Source: JAGTVG01 sp964389805 (GTDB lineage: Bacteria; Bacteroidota; Bacteroidia; Cytophagales; Cyclobacteriaceae). Taken from it: DNA of 34,906 bases. How positions within the stretch are numbered: the first letter of the stretch is position 1; every line of letters begins with the position of its first letter. The stretch lies in assembly GCA_964389805.1 (NCBI GenBank), contig CAYMFU010000093.1, positions 1 through 34,906 of the forward strand, in the 5' to 3' direction. The notes under the pieces were generated by a model. It saw only the letters and a program-made list of their open reading frames with translations, was not told the DNA's origin and ran no database searches. The translations under genes and the position numbers were made by a program. This document shows positions 1 to 8,893 of the stretch, one piece after another.

Positions 1-960
1 TTTAGTACCTATAATCTGTTCGGCTACTTTGTTAAAACAACCTCTAATATGACGGCATTGGCTATTCATTACCGTACCGTCTTCATATTTGAATTCAACA
101 TAATGGTGGTCAAATATTTCTCCGTATTCTTTAGCTGTTCTGACTTCACGTCCCCCCATTCCCTGGGCGACGACAGGATGTCCTCCAACTGCCCAGTTAG
201 AAACATCCAGGTTATGGATATGCTGCTCTACAATATGGTCACCGCATAGCCAGTTGAAGTAATACCAGTTTCTCATTTGATATTCCATCTCTGTCCAGTC
301 TTCCTGCCTTGGATGAACCCAAACACCGCCTCCATCCCAATAGACTTGTGTTGAAGTGATTTGTCCGATCTCACCCCCATGAACTCTACTCATTAGTTCT
401 CTGTATACCGTCTGGTAATGTCTTTGAAGACCGACTACTACATTTAATTTCTTTGTTTTGGCGACTTCGGCCAATTCAAGTACCTTGCGAATCCCGGGAG
501 CATCCGTTGCAAGTGGTTTTTCGCAGAAAATATGCTTGTCAGCGTTTATAGCATATTCAAGGTGCTCTGGTCTGAAACCAGGAGGTGTTGTAAGAATAAC
601 TACATCAGCCAGGTCAATGGCTTCTTTATAGGCATCAAAGCCTACAAATTTGTTCTTATCACTCACATTTACCCGCTTCTTGTCTTCTACCTTGCTGGAA
701 ATGTTATCAAAACTTGTATCGAGCCTGTCTTGGAAGGCATCCGCCATAGCCACAAGCTCAACATTTTCTTTTACACTGAGCGCTTGAACAGCTGCTCCAG
801 TACCTCTGCCGCCACACCCAACAAGGGCAATTTTTAAAGTATCATTGGCTGCAGACTTTGCTCGTGATTTTAAAGGCAAGCCACCCAGCATTACGCCACC
901 GGCAACTGTAGCTGAACCTTTCACGAAATTACGTCGGTTTACAGAAAGTTTTTCGTTCAT
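1..960 (-). CDS. Gfo/Idh/MocA family oxidoreductase, exported, 3' end outside window
   Basis: The frame is open from an ATG at 960 to the left edge (320 codons), so the C-terminus is missing. The N-terminus has a Tat-like signal with an NRRNFVKG twin-arginine stretch and a small-residue hydrophobic core, which suggests export with a bound dinucleotide cofactor. A Rossmann nucleotide-binding loop (VGCGGRGTGA) follows at about residues 43-52, and the CEKPLATD motif typical of the family lies near residue 145. Members oxidise or reduce sugars and polyols with NAD(P); the substrate cannot be read from sequence. The gene starts 30 bases after the FGE-like gene on the same strand and is probably its operon partner. 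Family call is firm; function beyond that is unknown. Confidence 0.9.
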   Translation of the reverse strand, partial: MNEKLSVNRRNFVKGSATVAGGVMLGGLPLKSRAKSAANDTLKIALVGCGGRGTGAAVQALSVKENVELVAMADAFQDRLDTSFDNISSKVEDKKRVNVSDKNKFVGFDAYKEAIDLADVVILTTPPGFRPEHLEYAINADKHIFCEKPLATDAPGIRKVLELAEVAKTKKLNVVVGLQRHYQTVYRELMSRVHGGEIGQITSTQVYWDGGGVWVHPRQEDWTEMEYQMRNWYYFNWLCGDHIVEQHIHNLDVSNWAVGGHPVVAQGMGGREVRTAKEYGEIFDHHYVEFKYEDGTVMNSQCRHIRGCFNKVAEQIIGTK

Positions 961-990
961 AATATTATCTATTTGATTTAAAAAAGTCTT

Positions 991-2040
991 TTAATCCTCA
1001 TCAAGGTTACGGCCCCAGAATGTATCCATTTCTTCCTGAGTTAGTTTTTTAAATGATCGCACAATTCTAAATCCAACAAATGGCGAATCTGTATTCCACC
1101 AGAAACTTTTAGGGATCTGTGGATCTCTTTGCTTCCATTTGTCCGGATTAGATGGGATCCTGGAAGCACATCGAAGCTTATCCTTATCGTCATCGTAACT
1201 TCCACCTCTCACTGATCGTGGATCCAGTGCCTGAGGCATTGACCATGGATTTATCAGGTCTTCGCCTTCCCATTGAGCATAAATATCAGCAAAGTAGTGA
1301 TCAATTGTCCATTCTGCAACATTTCCTAACATATCATACAATCCCCATGCATTGGGTTTTTTCTCACCTACTTTATGATAGGTATATTGGCTGTTCTCAT
1401 AACTCCATCCATAATCATCCAGTTCAGCAACATCATCTCCAAATGGATAGGTTGTTTCTGATCCAGCCCTGCATGCGTATTCCCATTCTGCTTCTGTTGG
1501 TAGCCGATAAAGATATCCGGTCTTAAGAGATAACCATTTACAGTACATTAAAGCACCAAATTGAGTCATACTGCCAGCAGGATATCCATATTTCCCCATA
1601 CCAAATGAAGGATCTTCGTATGGTGGACTTGGTCGTGTAACGGCATCCGCTTCAGTATGCCTGAGGAGATCATCCTCTATTAAAATGGAATCTTTTACTA
1701 TATTTTCAGTGTACATGAACAATTCATATTGATCCCATGTGATCTCGAATTTACTCATCCAGAATCCATCCACCTCCACTTCTTTTTGAGGGCCTTCATC
1801 TGTATCCCTGTCTGGTTCTGAATCAGGACTACCAATTTTAAACTTTCCTCCCTGAATTGGGACCATTTCGATGGATATGTTCGATCCGGGGACCATTTGC
1901 TCGAAGGCCACATATTCATCGCTATTCTCTTCCTGTGCTGTTAAGTTGGAGTTGTAAGTTATTAAACTTAATGTTACGATCAACAGAACAGATTTAGTAA
2001 TTATACTAAATATTTCTTTCATTGTAAATAGCATTTTCAC
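991..2040 (-). CDS. Secreted FGE/SUMF1-fold protein (formylglycine-generating-enzyme-like)
   Basis: 349 residues with a hydrophobic N-terminal export signal ending near TAQ (residues 33-36); an internal ATG seven codons in is an equally possible start. The FGE-sulfatase fold is recognisable from MVPIQGGKFKIGS (59-71), RLPTEAEWEYACR (179-191), WGLYDMLGNVAEW (232-244), an RGGSY turn (278-282) and a terminal FVGFRIV (321-327). True formylglycine-generating enzymes carry catalytic cysteines near the C-terminus, usually in a GFRC context; here the position reads GFRI, so sulfatase activation is unlikely. Bacteroidetes have many such non-catalytic members, including gliding proteins GldJ and GldK, but nothing ties this one to gliding. 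It begins two bases after the YceI-like gene ends. Confidence 0.85.
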   Translation of the reverse strand: MKMLFTMKEIFSIITKSVLLIVTLSLITYNSNLTAQEENSDEYVAFEQMVPGSNISIEMVPIQGGKFKIGSPDSEPDRDTDEGPQKEVEVDGFWMSKFEITWDQYELFMYTENIVKDSILIEDDLLRHTEADAVTRPSPPYEDPSFGMGKYGYPAGSMTQFGALMYCKWLSLKTGYLYRLPTEAEWEYACRAGSETTYPFGDDVAELDDYGWSYENSQYTYHKVGEKKPNAWGLYDMLGNVAEWTIDHYFADIYAQWEGEDLINPWSMPQALDPRSVRGGSYDDDKDKLRCASRIPSNPDKWKQRDPQIPKSFWWNTDSPFVGFRIVRSFKKLTQEEMDTFWGRNLDED

Positions 2041-2042
2041 TG

Positions 2043-2648
2043 TTATTTTTCACTCAATAATATATCAAAGTCGATGGTCACATCCTTGCCTGTCTTAATC
2101 TGTCCGAACATTGCTGAAGGAGGCTCAATCTCATACTCAACCATGTCGATAGGATAAGCTCCTAAAAACTTCAGTTGACCCGAGGGTAGCTTTTGTCCTT
2201 CCAGATCAATCGAAACTTCTTTCGTGTGTCCTGCCAGAGTCAGATCCCCGCTAACTTTTAAAAGAAAATTTCCAGTTGATTTATCTATAATTTGTTCAAT
2301 ATTATCTGACTTTACCTCGAAGACAAGGTTTGGATGTTCCTCTGATTTAAGGGCATTATACGTTTTCTTATCCATGGTTGAACCTCTGGGGCTTTCAATA
2401 CTCAACACAGGAATAACCATTTTAATCTGTTCTACAAGGCTGCCTGATTTTGGAAGCTTTTTGCTCTGTATTTCATTTTTAAATACAAAATCTCCATTGA
2501 TCTCATTCACCTTACTGGTCCAATCATGCAACGTTGATGTACCCGTTATAGTCATTGTACTTCCTTCATCTATCTTATAAGCAACCTGAGCATAGGAAAA
2601 GGAGATAAAGAGGAAATTAAATAGATAAAATAATATAACTCTTTTCAT
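2043..2648 (-). CDS. YceI family secreted lipocalin-like protein
   Basis: 201 residues with a classical signal peptide (hydrophobic core followed by SYAQ, about residues 18-21). The rest matches the YceI fold: an early TITGTSTLHDW segment, a central stretch in which a target is partly converted (MDKKTYNALKSEEHPNLVF), and LKVSGDLTLAGHTKEVSIDL near residue 135, the family's second signature. YceI proteins are periplasmic beta-barrels that bind polyisoprenoid or other amphipathic ligands. It is first of a probable three-gene minus-strand unit with the FGE-like protein and the exported oxidoreductase. The upstream 240 bases to 2890 are AT-rich and show no other gene. Confidence 0.9.
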   Translation of the reverse strand: MKRVILFYLFNFLFISFSYAQVAYKIDEGSTMTITGTSTLHDWTSKVNEINGDFVFKNEIQSKKLPKSGSLVEQIKMVIPVLSIESPRGSTMDKKTYNALKSEEHPNLVFEVKSDNIEQIIDKSTGNFLLKVSGDLTLAGHTKEVSIDLEGQKLPSGQLKFLGAYPIDMVEYEIEPPSAMFGQIKTGKDVTIDFDILLSEK

Positions 2649-2890
2649 CGGTTATTTATTTGAATGATCACATGAAACCGGTAAGTAGGAATTTTCATCA
2701 TATTGTTTTTAAATTATACCCTGTTTTTCAAAGCGAATGATGATTTCATACTTATCCGTTACATAGGAAAATAAATTTTTAAAAAATTATGCAAATATCG
2801 AGCCCAAATATAATTGAAAAGACAGACTTAAACCATTTAAAATCTTAAAAGTGTCTTCATTACAGTTATATCAAAGGTACAATTTTAATG

Positions 2891-3103
2891 CTAATGTTTA
2901 AACTTTCCAGATATCCAACCTAAAAAGCGAAAAACGATCGAAAGAACATATAGTAACAGGCTCGCCAGGCTTATATTATATACATCATTATACCAATGAT
3001 CGAAAAAAATGCCGTAAGCTACGATCCCCAATAGGATGAGAGTGGGGGATCCAATCAGATAGATTACCTCATTAGTAAAAAAATTCTTAATTTTCGTCCA
3101 CAT
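2891..3103 (-). CDS. Small two-helix membrane protein, unknown function
   Basis: 70 residues. Two hydrophobic helices (about 14-33 and 43-62) are separated by a short DHWYNDVYN loop, with a charged N-terminal face (MWTKIKNFF) and a basic tail (SGKFKH). I do not recognise a family. ATG start, standing alone on this strand with an AT-rich 200-base gap before the divergent small membrane gene at 3303. The composition looks like a real inner-membrane protein, but shortness limits certainty. Confidence 0.55.
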   Translation of the reverse strand: MWTKIKNFFTNEVIYLIGSPTLILLGIVAYGIFFDHWYNDVYNISLASLLLYVLSIVFRFLGWISGKFKH

Positions 3104-3302
3104 AAATCACATCTTTTTCGATTACGAAAATTACAATTTTTCTCTTTTAATGATGTATTCATATCCTATTTAATTCATATTTTAAAGTAAAATTGAAACA
3201 ATTTCTATACTTTATCCCCAAAATTATTGATAAAGGAAATAGTCGGCCTCAAAAAAATATTTAAGCTTTTTTTTGTAAATTGATAAATAAAAGCAAAGAA
3301 AT

Positions 3303-3506
3303 ATGGAATATATTGGATATGTTTTTCTGGCTATAGTAGCGCTTATCTGGATCATAGCCTTATTCATTGGAATGATAGCGGCATTTCCTTATGGATTAAT
3401 AGGTTTGATCGCCATAATAGGTGTTGGATTTCTGTTTGCGAAAGTTATTAAAGACAGACTGGAAAATAAAGAAGATGACCATTACTCTGACAACGTTGAA
3501 CAATAA
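3303..3506 (+). CDS. Small hydrophobic membrane protein upstream of YbjQ-family gene
   Basis: 67 residues: two near-continuous hydrophobic helices (about 5-27 and 29-47) followed by a charged cytoplasmic tail (VIKDRLENKEDDHYSDNVEQ). No family recognised. It ends 11 bases before the YbjQ-family gene on the same strand, so the two are probably co-transcribed, and the membrane peptide may work with or recruit that soluble protein (inference from spacing only). Confidence 0.65.
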   Translation: MEYIGYVFLAIVALIWIIALFIGMIAAFPYGLIGLIAIIGVGFLFAKVIKDRLENKEDDHYSDNVEQ

Positions 3507-3517
3507 TTTTTAATAAA

Positions 3518-3838
3518 ATGTTAATTACTACTCAAGACAATTTTATCGATCATGAAATCAGCGAAACCTTGGGATTGGTAAAAGGGAATACTATAAGAGC
3601 CAGACATGTAGGTAAAGATATTCTGGCTGGTTTGAGGACACTTGTTGGTGGTGAAATTACGGAATATACCAAAATGCTGGCTGAATCCAGGGAGCAGGCA
3701 CTTGACCGAATGGCTGCACATGCAGAGCGGATTGGAGCTGATGGTATAGTTTGTGTCCGTTTTACCACTTCCGCAGTAATGGCTGGATCAGCTGAGTTGC
3801 TGGCTTATGGTACAGCCGTTAAACTGGTGAAAAAGTAA
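3518..3838 (+). CDS. YbjQ/UPF0145 family protein
   Basis: 106 residues, the usual length of the UPF0145 (YbjQ) family, sometimes described as a heavy-metal-binding domain that assembles as a pentamer. The family pattern is clear: TTQDNF at the start, GLVKGNTIRARHVGKDI (20-36), GGEITEYTKMLAESREQALDRM (44-65), then GADGIVCVRFTTSAV and a final YGTAVKL. Biochemical function is not settled for the family. It follows a small membrane protein gene by 11 bases. Confidence 0.88.
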   Translation: MLITTQDNFIDHEISETLGLVKGNTIRARHVGKDILAGLRTLVGGEITEYTKMLAESREQALDRMAAHAERIGADGIVCVRFTTSAVMAGSAELLAYGTAVKLVKK

Positions 3839-3842
3839 AACA

Positions 3843-3933
3843 GATCCATTAAGGCCTCTCTTTGTGTATCTTGTATATGGTGAAAAAGGAGGTGTCTATC
3901 ATTTCTATAATTAGAAGCCTTAATCTGAGGATC
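3843..3933. repeat. Long-range inverted repeat between convergent genes, possible bidirectional terminator
   Basis: GATCC-ATTAAGGC at 3843-3855 is complementary to GCCTTAAT at 3917-3924 plus GGATC at 3929-3933, giving 13 pairs with a four-base bulge and a 61-base loop. The loop itself holds CCTC/GAGG pairing options. It fills the gap between the YbjQ gene (ends 3838) and the convergent lipoprotein gene (ends 3937), where a shared terminator or stable 3' structure would be expected. No clear U-run adjoins the stem. Confidence 0.35.
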
Positions 3934-3936
3934 CTG

Positions 3937-4833
3937 CTATATATTTTCTGAGTCGGCATCAATATAATTACTCAGTATATTTGATACGATCAGATTGGTA
4001 TATGTTAATGTCCAGGATTTATCAAGTTCCCCGAATTCAGTAGTTCTGGAAAGTAGTATGTTCACCTCATTTTCTGACCAGTAATAGCCTGAAATTAATT
4101 CGGTTTCATTTCCTGTGTCATCAGTAAAATGTTCAATAGCAGGCGCCTCTTTAAATTTAGAATTTATTTCTTTTCTGAGTTTCTCCGCCTTTTCATCATC
4201 AATATTCAACCATCGAATTTCCTCAATATAGGATGAGCCAATCACTTTAAGATATATATTTTCATTATCCATAAGAATGGCTTCTTCTGTTAATATTGCA
4301 CCGAATTGATCTTTTGAAAGGACCTCAATATCATCCCTGATAATTTTATCTCCAACAGCATAGCCGCCCAATTCATAATCCGGGAAAACTTTATTATCAG
4401 TTTCGGGCAGGATTGTTTCTCCATCCTTTAAAATATAAGCATGGCCGGATGTATGTTCGGATAAGAGCAGGAGGAATGTTTTACCGATAATGGTCTTTAT
4501 TTCATAGTTGAAGGTATCTTTTTTATACCCAATTCTGGTAATATAGAAATCTTCAATACCATCAAGTATTTTCATTTCCATTTGTAAGGGCACTAATTTT
4601 TCAATGATCATCCTGGAACCCTCAATTTTAACTGGAATCAGTGTATCCCCTACCAATTGATTGCCCAAAGTATCCAGTGTTTTTTTAGAATGGAAATAGC
4701 CATTCTCAATAACGGTACTTGATGCAGTGCCCCATGTATAAGAGGTTGGGTCTGAGGTTGAACGTTCAGGACCTTCAGTTTTACATTGGGATAAAGCCAA
4801 AATTAAGAGGATTGCTAATAATCTATAGTGCAT
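3937..4833 (-). CDS. Lipoprotein of unknown function
   Basis: 298 residues. The N-terminus is a short lipoprotein signal with lipobox LSQC (Cys at residue 17), so the mature protein should be lipid-anchored in the envelope. The rest is soluble, acidic and beta-rich in appearance, with no recognised domain. The centre has repeated short hydrophobic strands, and a region about a displayed or stored value (ILKDGETILPETDN) resembles substrate-binding beta sheets, but I assign no function. It is divergent from the FtsX-type permease at 5050, with a 216-base shared upstream region. Confidence 0.75.
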   Translation of the reverse strand: MHYRLLAILLILALSQCKTEGPERSTSDPTSYTWGTASSTVIENGYFHSKKTLDTLGNQLVGDTLIPVKIEGSRMIIEKLVPLQMEMKILDGIEDFYITRIGYKKDTFNYEIKTIIGKTFLLLLSEHTSGHAYILKDGETILPETDNKVFPDYELGGYAVGDKIIRDDIEVLSKDQFGAILTEEAILMDNENIYLKVIGSSYIEEIRWLNIDDEKAEKLRKEINSKFKEAPAIEHFTDDTGNETELISGYYWSENEVNILLSRTTEFGELDKSWTLTYTNLIVSNILSNYIDADSENI

Positions 4834-5022
4834 TGTACATATTTTGAATTCAAAATCTATCGATCTAATATATAACGTATTTTTATAGTCAATAATATGA
4901 CCACAAATTAATTATTAACCGTTTACTGATTATTAATCCCGCCTGCCCTATACTTGAACCAAATGTAATAATCAGAAAATATTTTTCGGGTTATTTGAAA
5001 CCAGGCTGCTAAAATTAAGTCT

Positions 5023-5030
5023 AATATTTG
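5023..5030 (+). promoter_or_regulatory. Possible -7 box for the FtsX-type permease
   Basis: AATATTTG matches seven of eight positions of the Bacteroidetes -7 consensus TAnnTTTG and lies 19 bases before the ATG at 5050. A TTTG upstream (around 4994) is spaced about 25 bases away, longer than usual, so this is a weak call. Confidence 0.25.
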
Positions 5031-5049
5031 TAAGCTAAATTTTTTAATC

Positions 5050-7476
5050 ATGATCAGGAACTATATAAAGATCGCCATCAGAAATATTTCAAGACAAAAG
5101 TTTTACGCCATTATCAATATTACAGGACTGACTATTGGACTTGCTACCAGTTTGCTTATTGTATTATATATTGTTGATGAATTCAGCTTCGATAAATTTC
5201 ATGCGGATGTAGATGAGATGTACAGGGTCGACCTGAAGGCTCGTCTCTCAGAGCAATATATGGAAATAGCGTATACCTCCGCTCCAATTGCTAACGCCTT
5301 TGTAGAGGAAATCCCGGAAATTGAAGAGGCTTGCCGTATTGCTTTTGAAAACGATATAAACGTAAACTATGAAGAGGATTCGTATACTGAAAAAAAAGTA
5401 TTGCTGGCCGATTCTAATTTTTTCGATTTCTTTAGTTTTAAATTAATTCATGGTGACATAAAAGAGGTTCTCAAACAGCCGAATAGTATCGTATTAACGG
5501 AAAGATCAGCTAATAAGCTGTTTGGCTATCCAGGCAGGACAAATACACCACCGTTGGGGAAGATTATAAAATATGGTAATGAAGGTCGAGCTTGTGTAAT
5601 ATCAGGAATTGCCGAAAATCCACCACATAATTCCCACTTCCAGTTTAATATGATTTTATCGATGGATTCCTGGGAATTGAGTAAAATGCCGGATTGGACT
5701 AACAATATACTGTTGAACTATGTAAAACTGGATGATCGTGCGGATTGGAAAATAGTCCAGGATAAGTTCCCCGGTATGGTACGCAAGTATATTGCCCCAA
5801 TTGTACGAGCATATATGGGTATTGAATTCGATGATTTTATAAAAAATGGCGGGATGTATGAATATGCACTTGAACCTGTCAAACGCATACATCTGTATTC
5901 AACTGTTGACGATACCATAGAGCAAAGGGGAAGTATTAATACAATCTATATTCTTTCAGCTATAGTTTTGTTCATAATGATTATAGCCTGTATAAACTTC
6001 ATGAATCTTTCAACTGCTCGATTTTCGGATAGAGCTAAAGAGGTGGGTGTTCGTAAATCCCTGGGTGCCTCAAGGGGCAGACTGGTAATGCAGTTTCTTA
6101 ATGAATCGCTGGTATTTACGATTATATCGATGATACTTGCTTCATTCATTCTTTATCTTGTACTGCCGGCATTTAACTTGATTTCGGGGAAGGAGTTGAC
6201 TTTCAGCACTTTGTTGAGTTGGGAATATGTTATTACCTTGATTCTAATCGTCATTATTGTTGGGATTTTAGCCGGTAGTTATCCCTCAATGTATTTGACA
6301 GCATTCAAACCCACAGAAGTATTAAGAGGTAAAGTTAAGGCCGGATTGAAAAGCGGGGGTATTAGAAGCGGACTCGTGGTCTTTCAATTTTCAATATCCA
6401 TTATATTGATTATCAGCACTTTATTGATCTATAAGCAGTTGAATTTGCTTGAAACCAGGGACCTTGGCTTTGAAAAAGAAAATGTCCTTATACTAAGGAA
6501 TGTAGATGCATTGGAAAATAACAGGAATTCTTTTAAAGAGGAAGTTAAAAAATTATCAGGTATTGCAAATGTAAGCATATCTTCTGCTGCGCCACCGCAT
6601 ATAAAATATTCTTCAATCTTTGAACCTATGGACGGTTCCGGCAATGAAATAGGCATGACCTATATTTATGCTGATCATGATTTTCTTAAGACCATGAATA
6701 TGCAGATTGTTGAGGGCCGATATTTTTCTAAGGATATTCCTTCTGATTCAAACGCCGTAATTATCAATGAGGCAGCTGCCAGGAAGATGGGCTGGGATAA
6801 TGCAATAGGGGAGAAGATTGATGCAAAATGGAATCCAGAGAAACCGGATTTAAAGGAAATAGTAGGGATTGTTAAAGATTTTAATTTTCAGACCTTAAGA
6901 AAGGAAATTTCGCCTCTTATTATTTTCCCTGGATCGCAGGGAAATATGATGTTGATAAGTATGAATCCAAATGATTATTCCAAAAAAATTTCAGAGATAG
7001 AAAATATCTGGAATAATGTTGCTGGTGGAACTACTTTTGACTTTTCGTTTATTGATACGGAGTTTGATGCTTTATACCGGAAAGACCAACAGTTGGGTAA
7101 GATAATATTCATATTTACTGCTTTGGCTATTATGGTTGCATGTCTGGGATTGCTGGGATTGGCAACGTTTACTGCAGAACAACGATCCAAAGAGATTGGT
7201 ATCCGAAAATCCCTGGGTGCATCTTCCGGTGGTATTGTTATGATGTTGTCGTTGGAGTATTTAAAATTGATCGGATTCGCCTTTATCATCGCAGTTCCGG
7301 TTTCGTACGGTATAATCAACTGGTGGCTGAACAATTTTGCATTTAAAATAAATATCGGTGTAGTAACTTTCGCAATTGGAGGTAGTATTGCCCTTATAAT
7401 TGCACTTTTATCGGTTTCCTATCAGTCGATAAAAGCTGCAAGTAATAACCCGGTAGATTCATTAAAATACGAATAG
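5050..7476 (+). CDS. MacB/FtsX-type ABC transporter permease with two FtsX domains
   Basis: 808 residues in the order TM helix (about 20-42), periplasmic MacB core, first FtsX domain of three to four helices (about 300-420), another helix near 440, second periplasmic core, and second FtsX domain (about 690-800). The opening MIRNYIKIAIRNISRQKFY and both copies of the cytoplasmic RxKEVGVRKSLGAS / RSKEIGIRKSLGAS coupling loop are diagnostic. Such permeases work with a MacB/LolD-type ATPase to move lipoproteins, peptides or signals mechanically across the envelope. No ATPase gene is adjacent; Bacteroidetes genomes carry many such orphan permeases sharing a distant ATPase. The neighbour on the other strand is an unknown lipoprotein, which may be coincidence. 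Confidence 0.93.
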   Translation: MIRNYIKIAIRNISRQKFYAIINITGLTIGLATSLLIVLYIVDEFSFDKFHADVDEMYRVDLKARLSEQYMEIAYTSAPIANAFVEEIPEIEEACRIAFENDINVNYEEDSYTEKKVLLADSNFFDFFSFKLIHGDIKEVLKQPNSIVLTERSANKLFGYPGRTNTPPLGKIIKYGNEGRACVISGIAENPPHNSHFQFNMILSMDSWELSKMPDWTNNILLNYVKLDDRADWKIVQDKFPGMVRKYIAPIVRAYMGIEFDDFIKNGGMYEYALEPVKRIHLYSTVDDTIEQRGSINTIYILSAIVLFIMIIACINFMNLSTARFSDRAKEVGVRKSLGASRGRLVMQFLNESLVFTIISMILASFILYLVLPAFNLISGKELTFSTLLSWEYVITLILIVIIVGILAGSYPSMYLTAFKPTEVLRGKVKAGLKSGGIRSGLVVFQFSISIILIISTLLIYKQLNLLETRDLGFEKENVLILRNVDALENNRNSFKEEVKKLSGIANVSISSAAPPHIKYSSIFEPMDGSGNEIGMTYIYADHDFLKTMNMQIVEGRYFSKDIPSDSNAVIINEAAARKMGWDNAIGEKIDAKWNPEKPDLKEIVGIVKDFNFQTLRKEISPLIIFPGSQGNMMLISMNPNDYSKKISEIENIWNNVAGGTTFDFSFIDTEFDALYRKDQQLGKIIFIFTALAIMVACLGLLGLATFTAEQRSKEIGIRKSLGASSGGIVMMLSLEYLKLIGFAFIIAVPVSYGIINWWLNNFAFKINIGVVTFAIGGSIALIIALLSVSYQSIKAASNNPVDSLKYE

Positions 7477-7530
7477 ACAAAGAAGTTTTAGGCTGGGAAG
7501 TTCAGATTAAGAATAGAATTGCTTCCAAAA

Positions 7531-8028
7531 TCATTTAATCTCAACTTTTTCTCCTAATGTGGTTTCATAAAAGTGATGAAGATTAAACATTTCCTGAGCA
7601 CCAATTTTCTGACCTGTTTGAGCAAAAAGATAAATAATAATTATTAGAGAAGCACAAACAGGAATAACCCACCACAGAGGCGCTTCCATTCCTAAGCTGA
7701 TTTGGGATAAAACTACCATGCCGGCAAATAAAAGAATTATTCCTAATGCCGAATAAGCAAAGAAGAACATGGCCCATACTGATGGATTCGGTCCGTAAAG
7801 TCCCCGGATAAGTGTGCCCTCCTCTTTTTCTTCCATTGTTATGTTCAACTGTGGGGACCAGAAATGACGTTCTTGTGGTAGAATTTTTAATGTAATCTGG
7901 TTTGGAAGAAAAATCGCTGAGTATGGATTACTTTGGTCCTCTAAGGCTTTTCTCATCCGGTCCTGAATTTCTGTAAACCCGGCATTTATGATTTGTCGAA
8001 AACGCGGCCTGATCCGAAAACTAGACAT
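7531..8028 (-). CDS. Conserved two-helix membrane protein, third gene of the sigma-factor operon
   Basis: The frame extends upstream to 8166, but I choose ATG 8028 (165 residues): the first 46 codons look like translated AT-rich spacer, whereas MSSFRIRPRFRQIINAGF reads as a proper soluble N-terminus. A soluble domain with LPPE-like LKILPQERHFWSPQLNIT and EEGTLIRGLYGPNPSVWAMF precedes two TM helices (about 90-112 and 118-138) and a cytoplasmic tail with AQTGQKIGAQEMFNLHHFYE. I recognise this as a widespread uncharacterised Bacteroidetes membrane family, with no known function. It follows the membrane gene at 8141 on the same strand; if translation really began at 8166, the two would overlap by 26 bases. 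Confidence 0.75.
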   Translation of the reverse strand: MSSFRIRPRFRQIINAGFTEIQDRMRKALEDQSNPYSAIFLPNQITLKILPQERHFWSPQLNITMEEKEEGTLIRGLYGPNPSVWAMFFFAYSALGIILLFAGMVVLSQISLGMEAPLWWVIPVCASLIIIIYLFAQTGQKIGAQEMFNLHHFYETTLGEKVEIK

Positions 8029-8140
8029 AACTATTTCAAAATTAATCGAACAATATAAGAAAAATTGACGAACCGGATTAAATAATATCAAAAAATCCCA
8101 GTTTAATGAGATCTTTTGATATTTCATAGCTAGAGTAGAT

Positions 8141-8893
8141 TTATAAGTATGCCATGATAAGGGCAATCAGTACGATGATCCCTAATACTATTAAAATTGA
8201 TGTAATAATTATCTTCTTACGCCTTTGAGCTTTCTGATTATCTATATGATCCAGAATTAATTCACCTTGATCAATATCATTCAATAGGGTTTTTAAATAA
8301 TTAACCCTTGACAGGAAATATGGGTAGTATACAGAAAAGGAAAAGATCACTGAAAATAACAAAAATGCAATGAGAACTAAAGCATCCTCCAGATCTTCTA
8401 CAGGCCTGATGGTTTCATATTGAAATGCATGATATATAAGACTCCCCAATACGTAAAATAGAAAAACGCTGATAGAAAGAACAATGGGTAATCTAAAAAT
8501 ATTACTTTTATAAAAATGGATATCTCTTGCCAGAAAATTACGAATGTTTCCTTTGTAATCTTGTAACTCATCTAATCCTTCGATTAATAATCTATCTTGT
8601 TTAATGAAATATGCTCCAAGGATTAAGCATATCAGTACAGTCGCCAAAACAAATAGATTGGCTAGATTAAAAGCCCCTATTATGATTAAGCCAAATAACA
8701 TAATCGCCTTAAATATGGCATCTGCTTTCAGTAATCTTTTCATGCCAGAGGAAAATTCTGACGATGTCTTGTTGAGTAATGTTTCCATGTTTTCTTTATT
8801 TAGTTGTTGTTGATTGTTCAAAGCACTCCCGGCTTTATCCCAAAGATTAAATAAATCCTGTTCCTTATTTTTAGAGTTGTTGTTCATAATCAA
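8141..8893 (-). CDS. Membrane protein overlapping an ECF sigma gene, probable anti-sigma regulator
   Basis: 250 residues. A soluble N-terminal region (1-58, with LFNLWDKAGSALNNQQQLNKEN) is followed by two closely spaced TM helices (about 62-95), a linker, two further helices (about 132-155 and 170-195) and a final C-terminal helix (about 226-249) after a basic KAQRRKK stretch. The start overlaps the end of the sigma-factor gene by 23 bases, the usual arrangement for translationally coupled sigma/anti-sigma pairs. No ZAS zinc motif is visible, so the anti-sigma role is inferred from position and topology rather than from a known domain. Confidence 0.75.
   Translation of the reverse strand: MIMNNNSKNKEQDLFNLWDKAGSALNNQQQLNKENMETLLNKTSSEFSSGMKRLLKADAIFKAIMLFGLIIIGAFNLANLFVLATVLICLILGAYFIKQDRLLIEGLDELQDYKGNIRNFLARDIHFYKSNIFRLPIVLSISVFLFYVLGSLIYHAFQYETIRPVEDLEDALVLIAFLLFSVIFSFSVYYPYFLSRVNYLKTLLNDIDQGELILDHIDNQKAQRRKKIIITSILIVLGIIVLIALIMAYL

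Noticed and set aside
1152..1526. 124-codon plus-strand frame
   Set aside because: Shadow of the FGE-like gene on the other strand, with no domain or sensible composition.
991..2040. Assignment as gliding protein GldJ or GldK
   Set aside because: Same fold, but no gld neighbours, and a lipoprotein signal is not evident.
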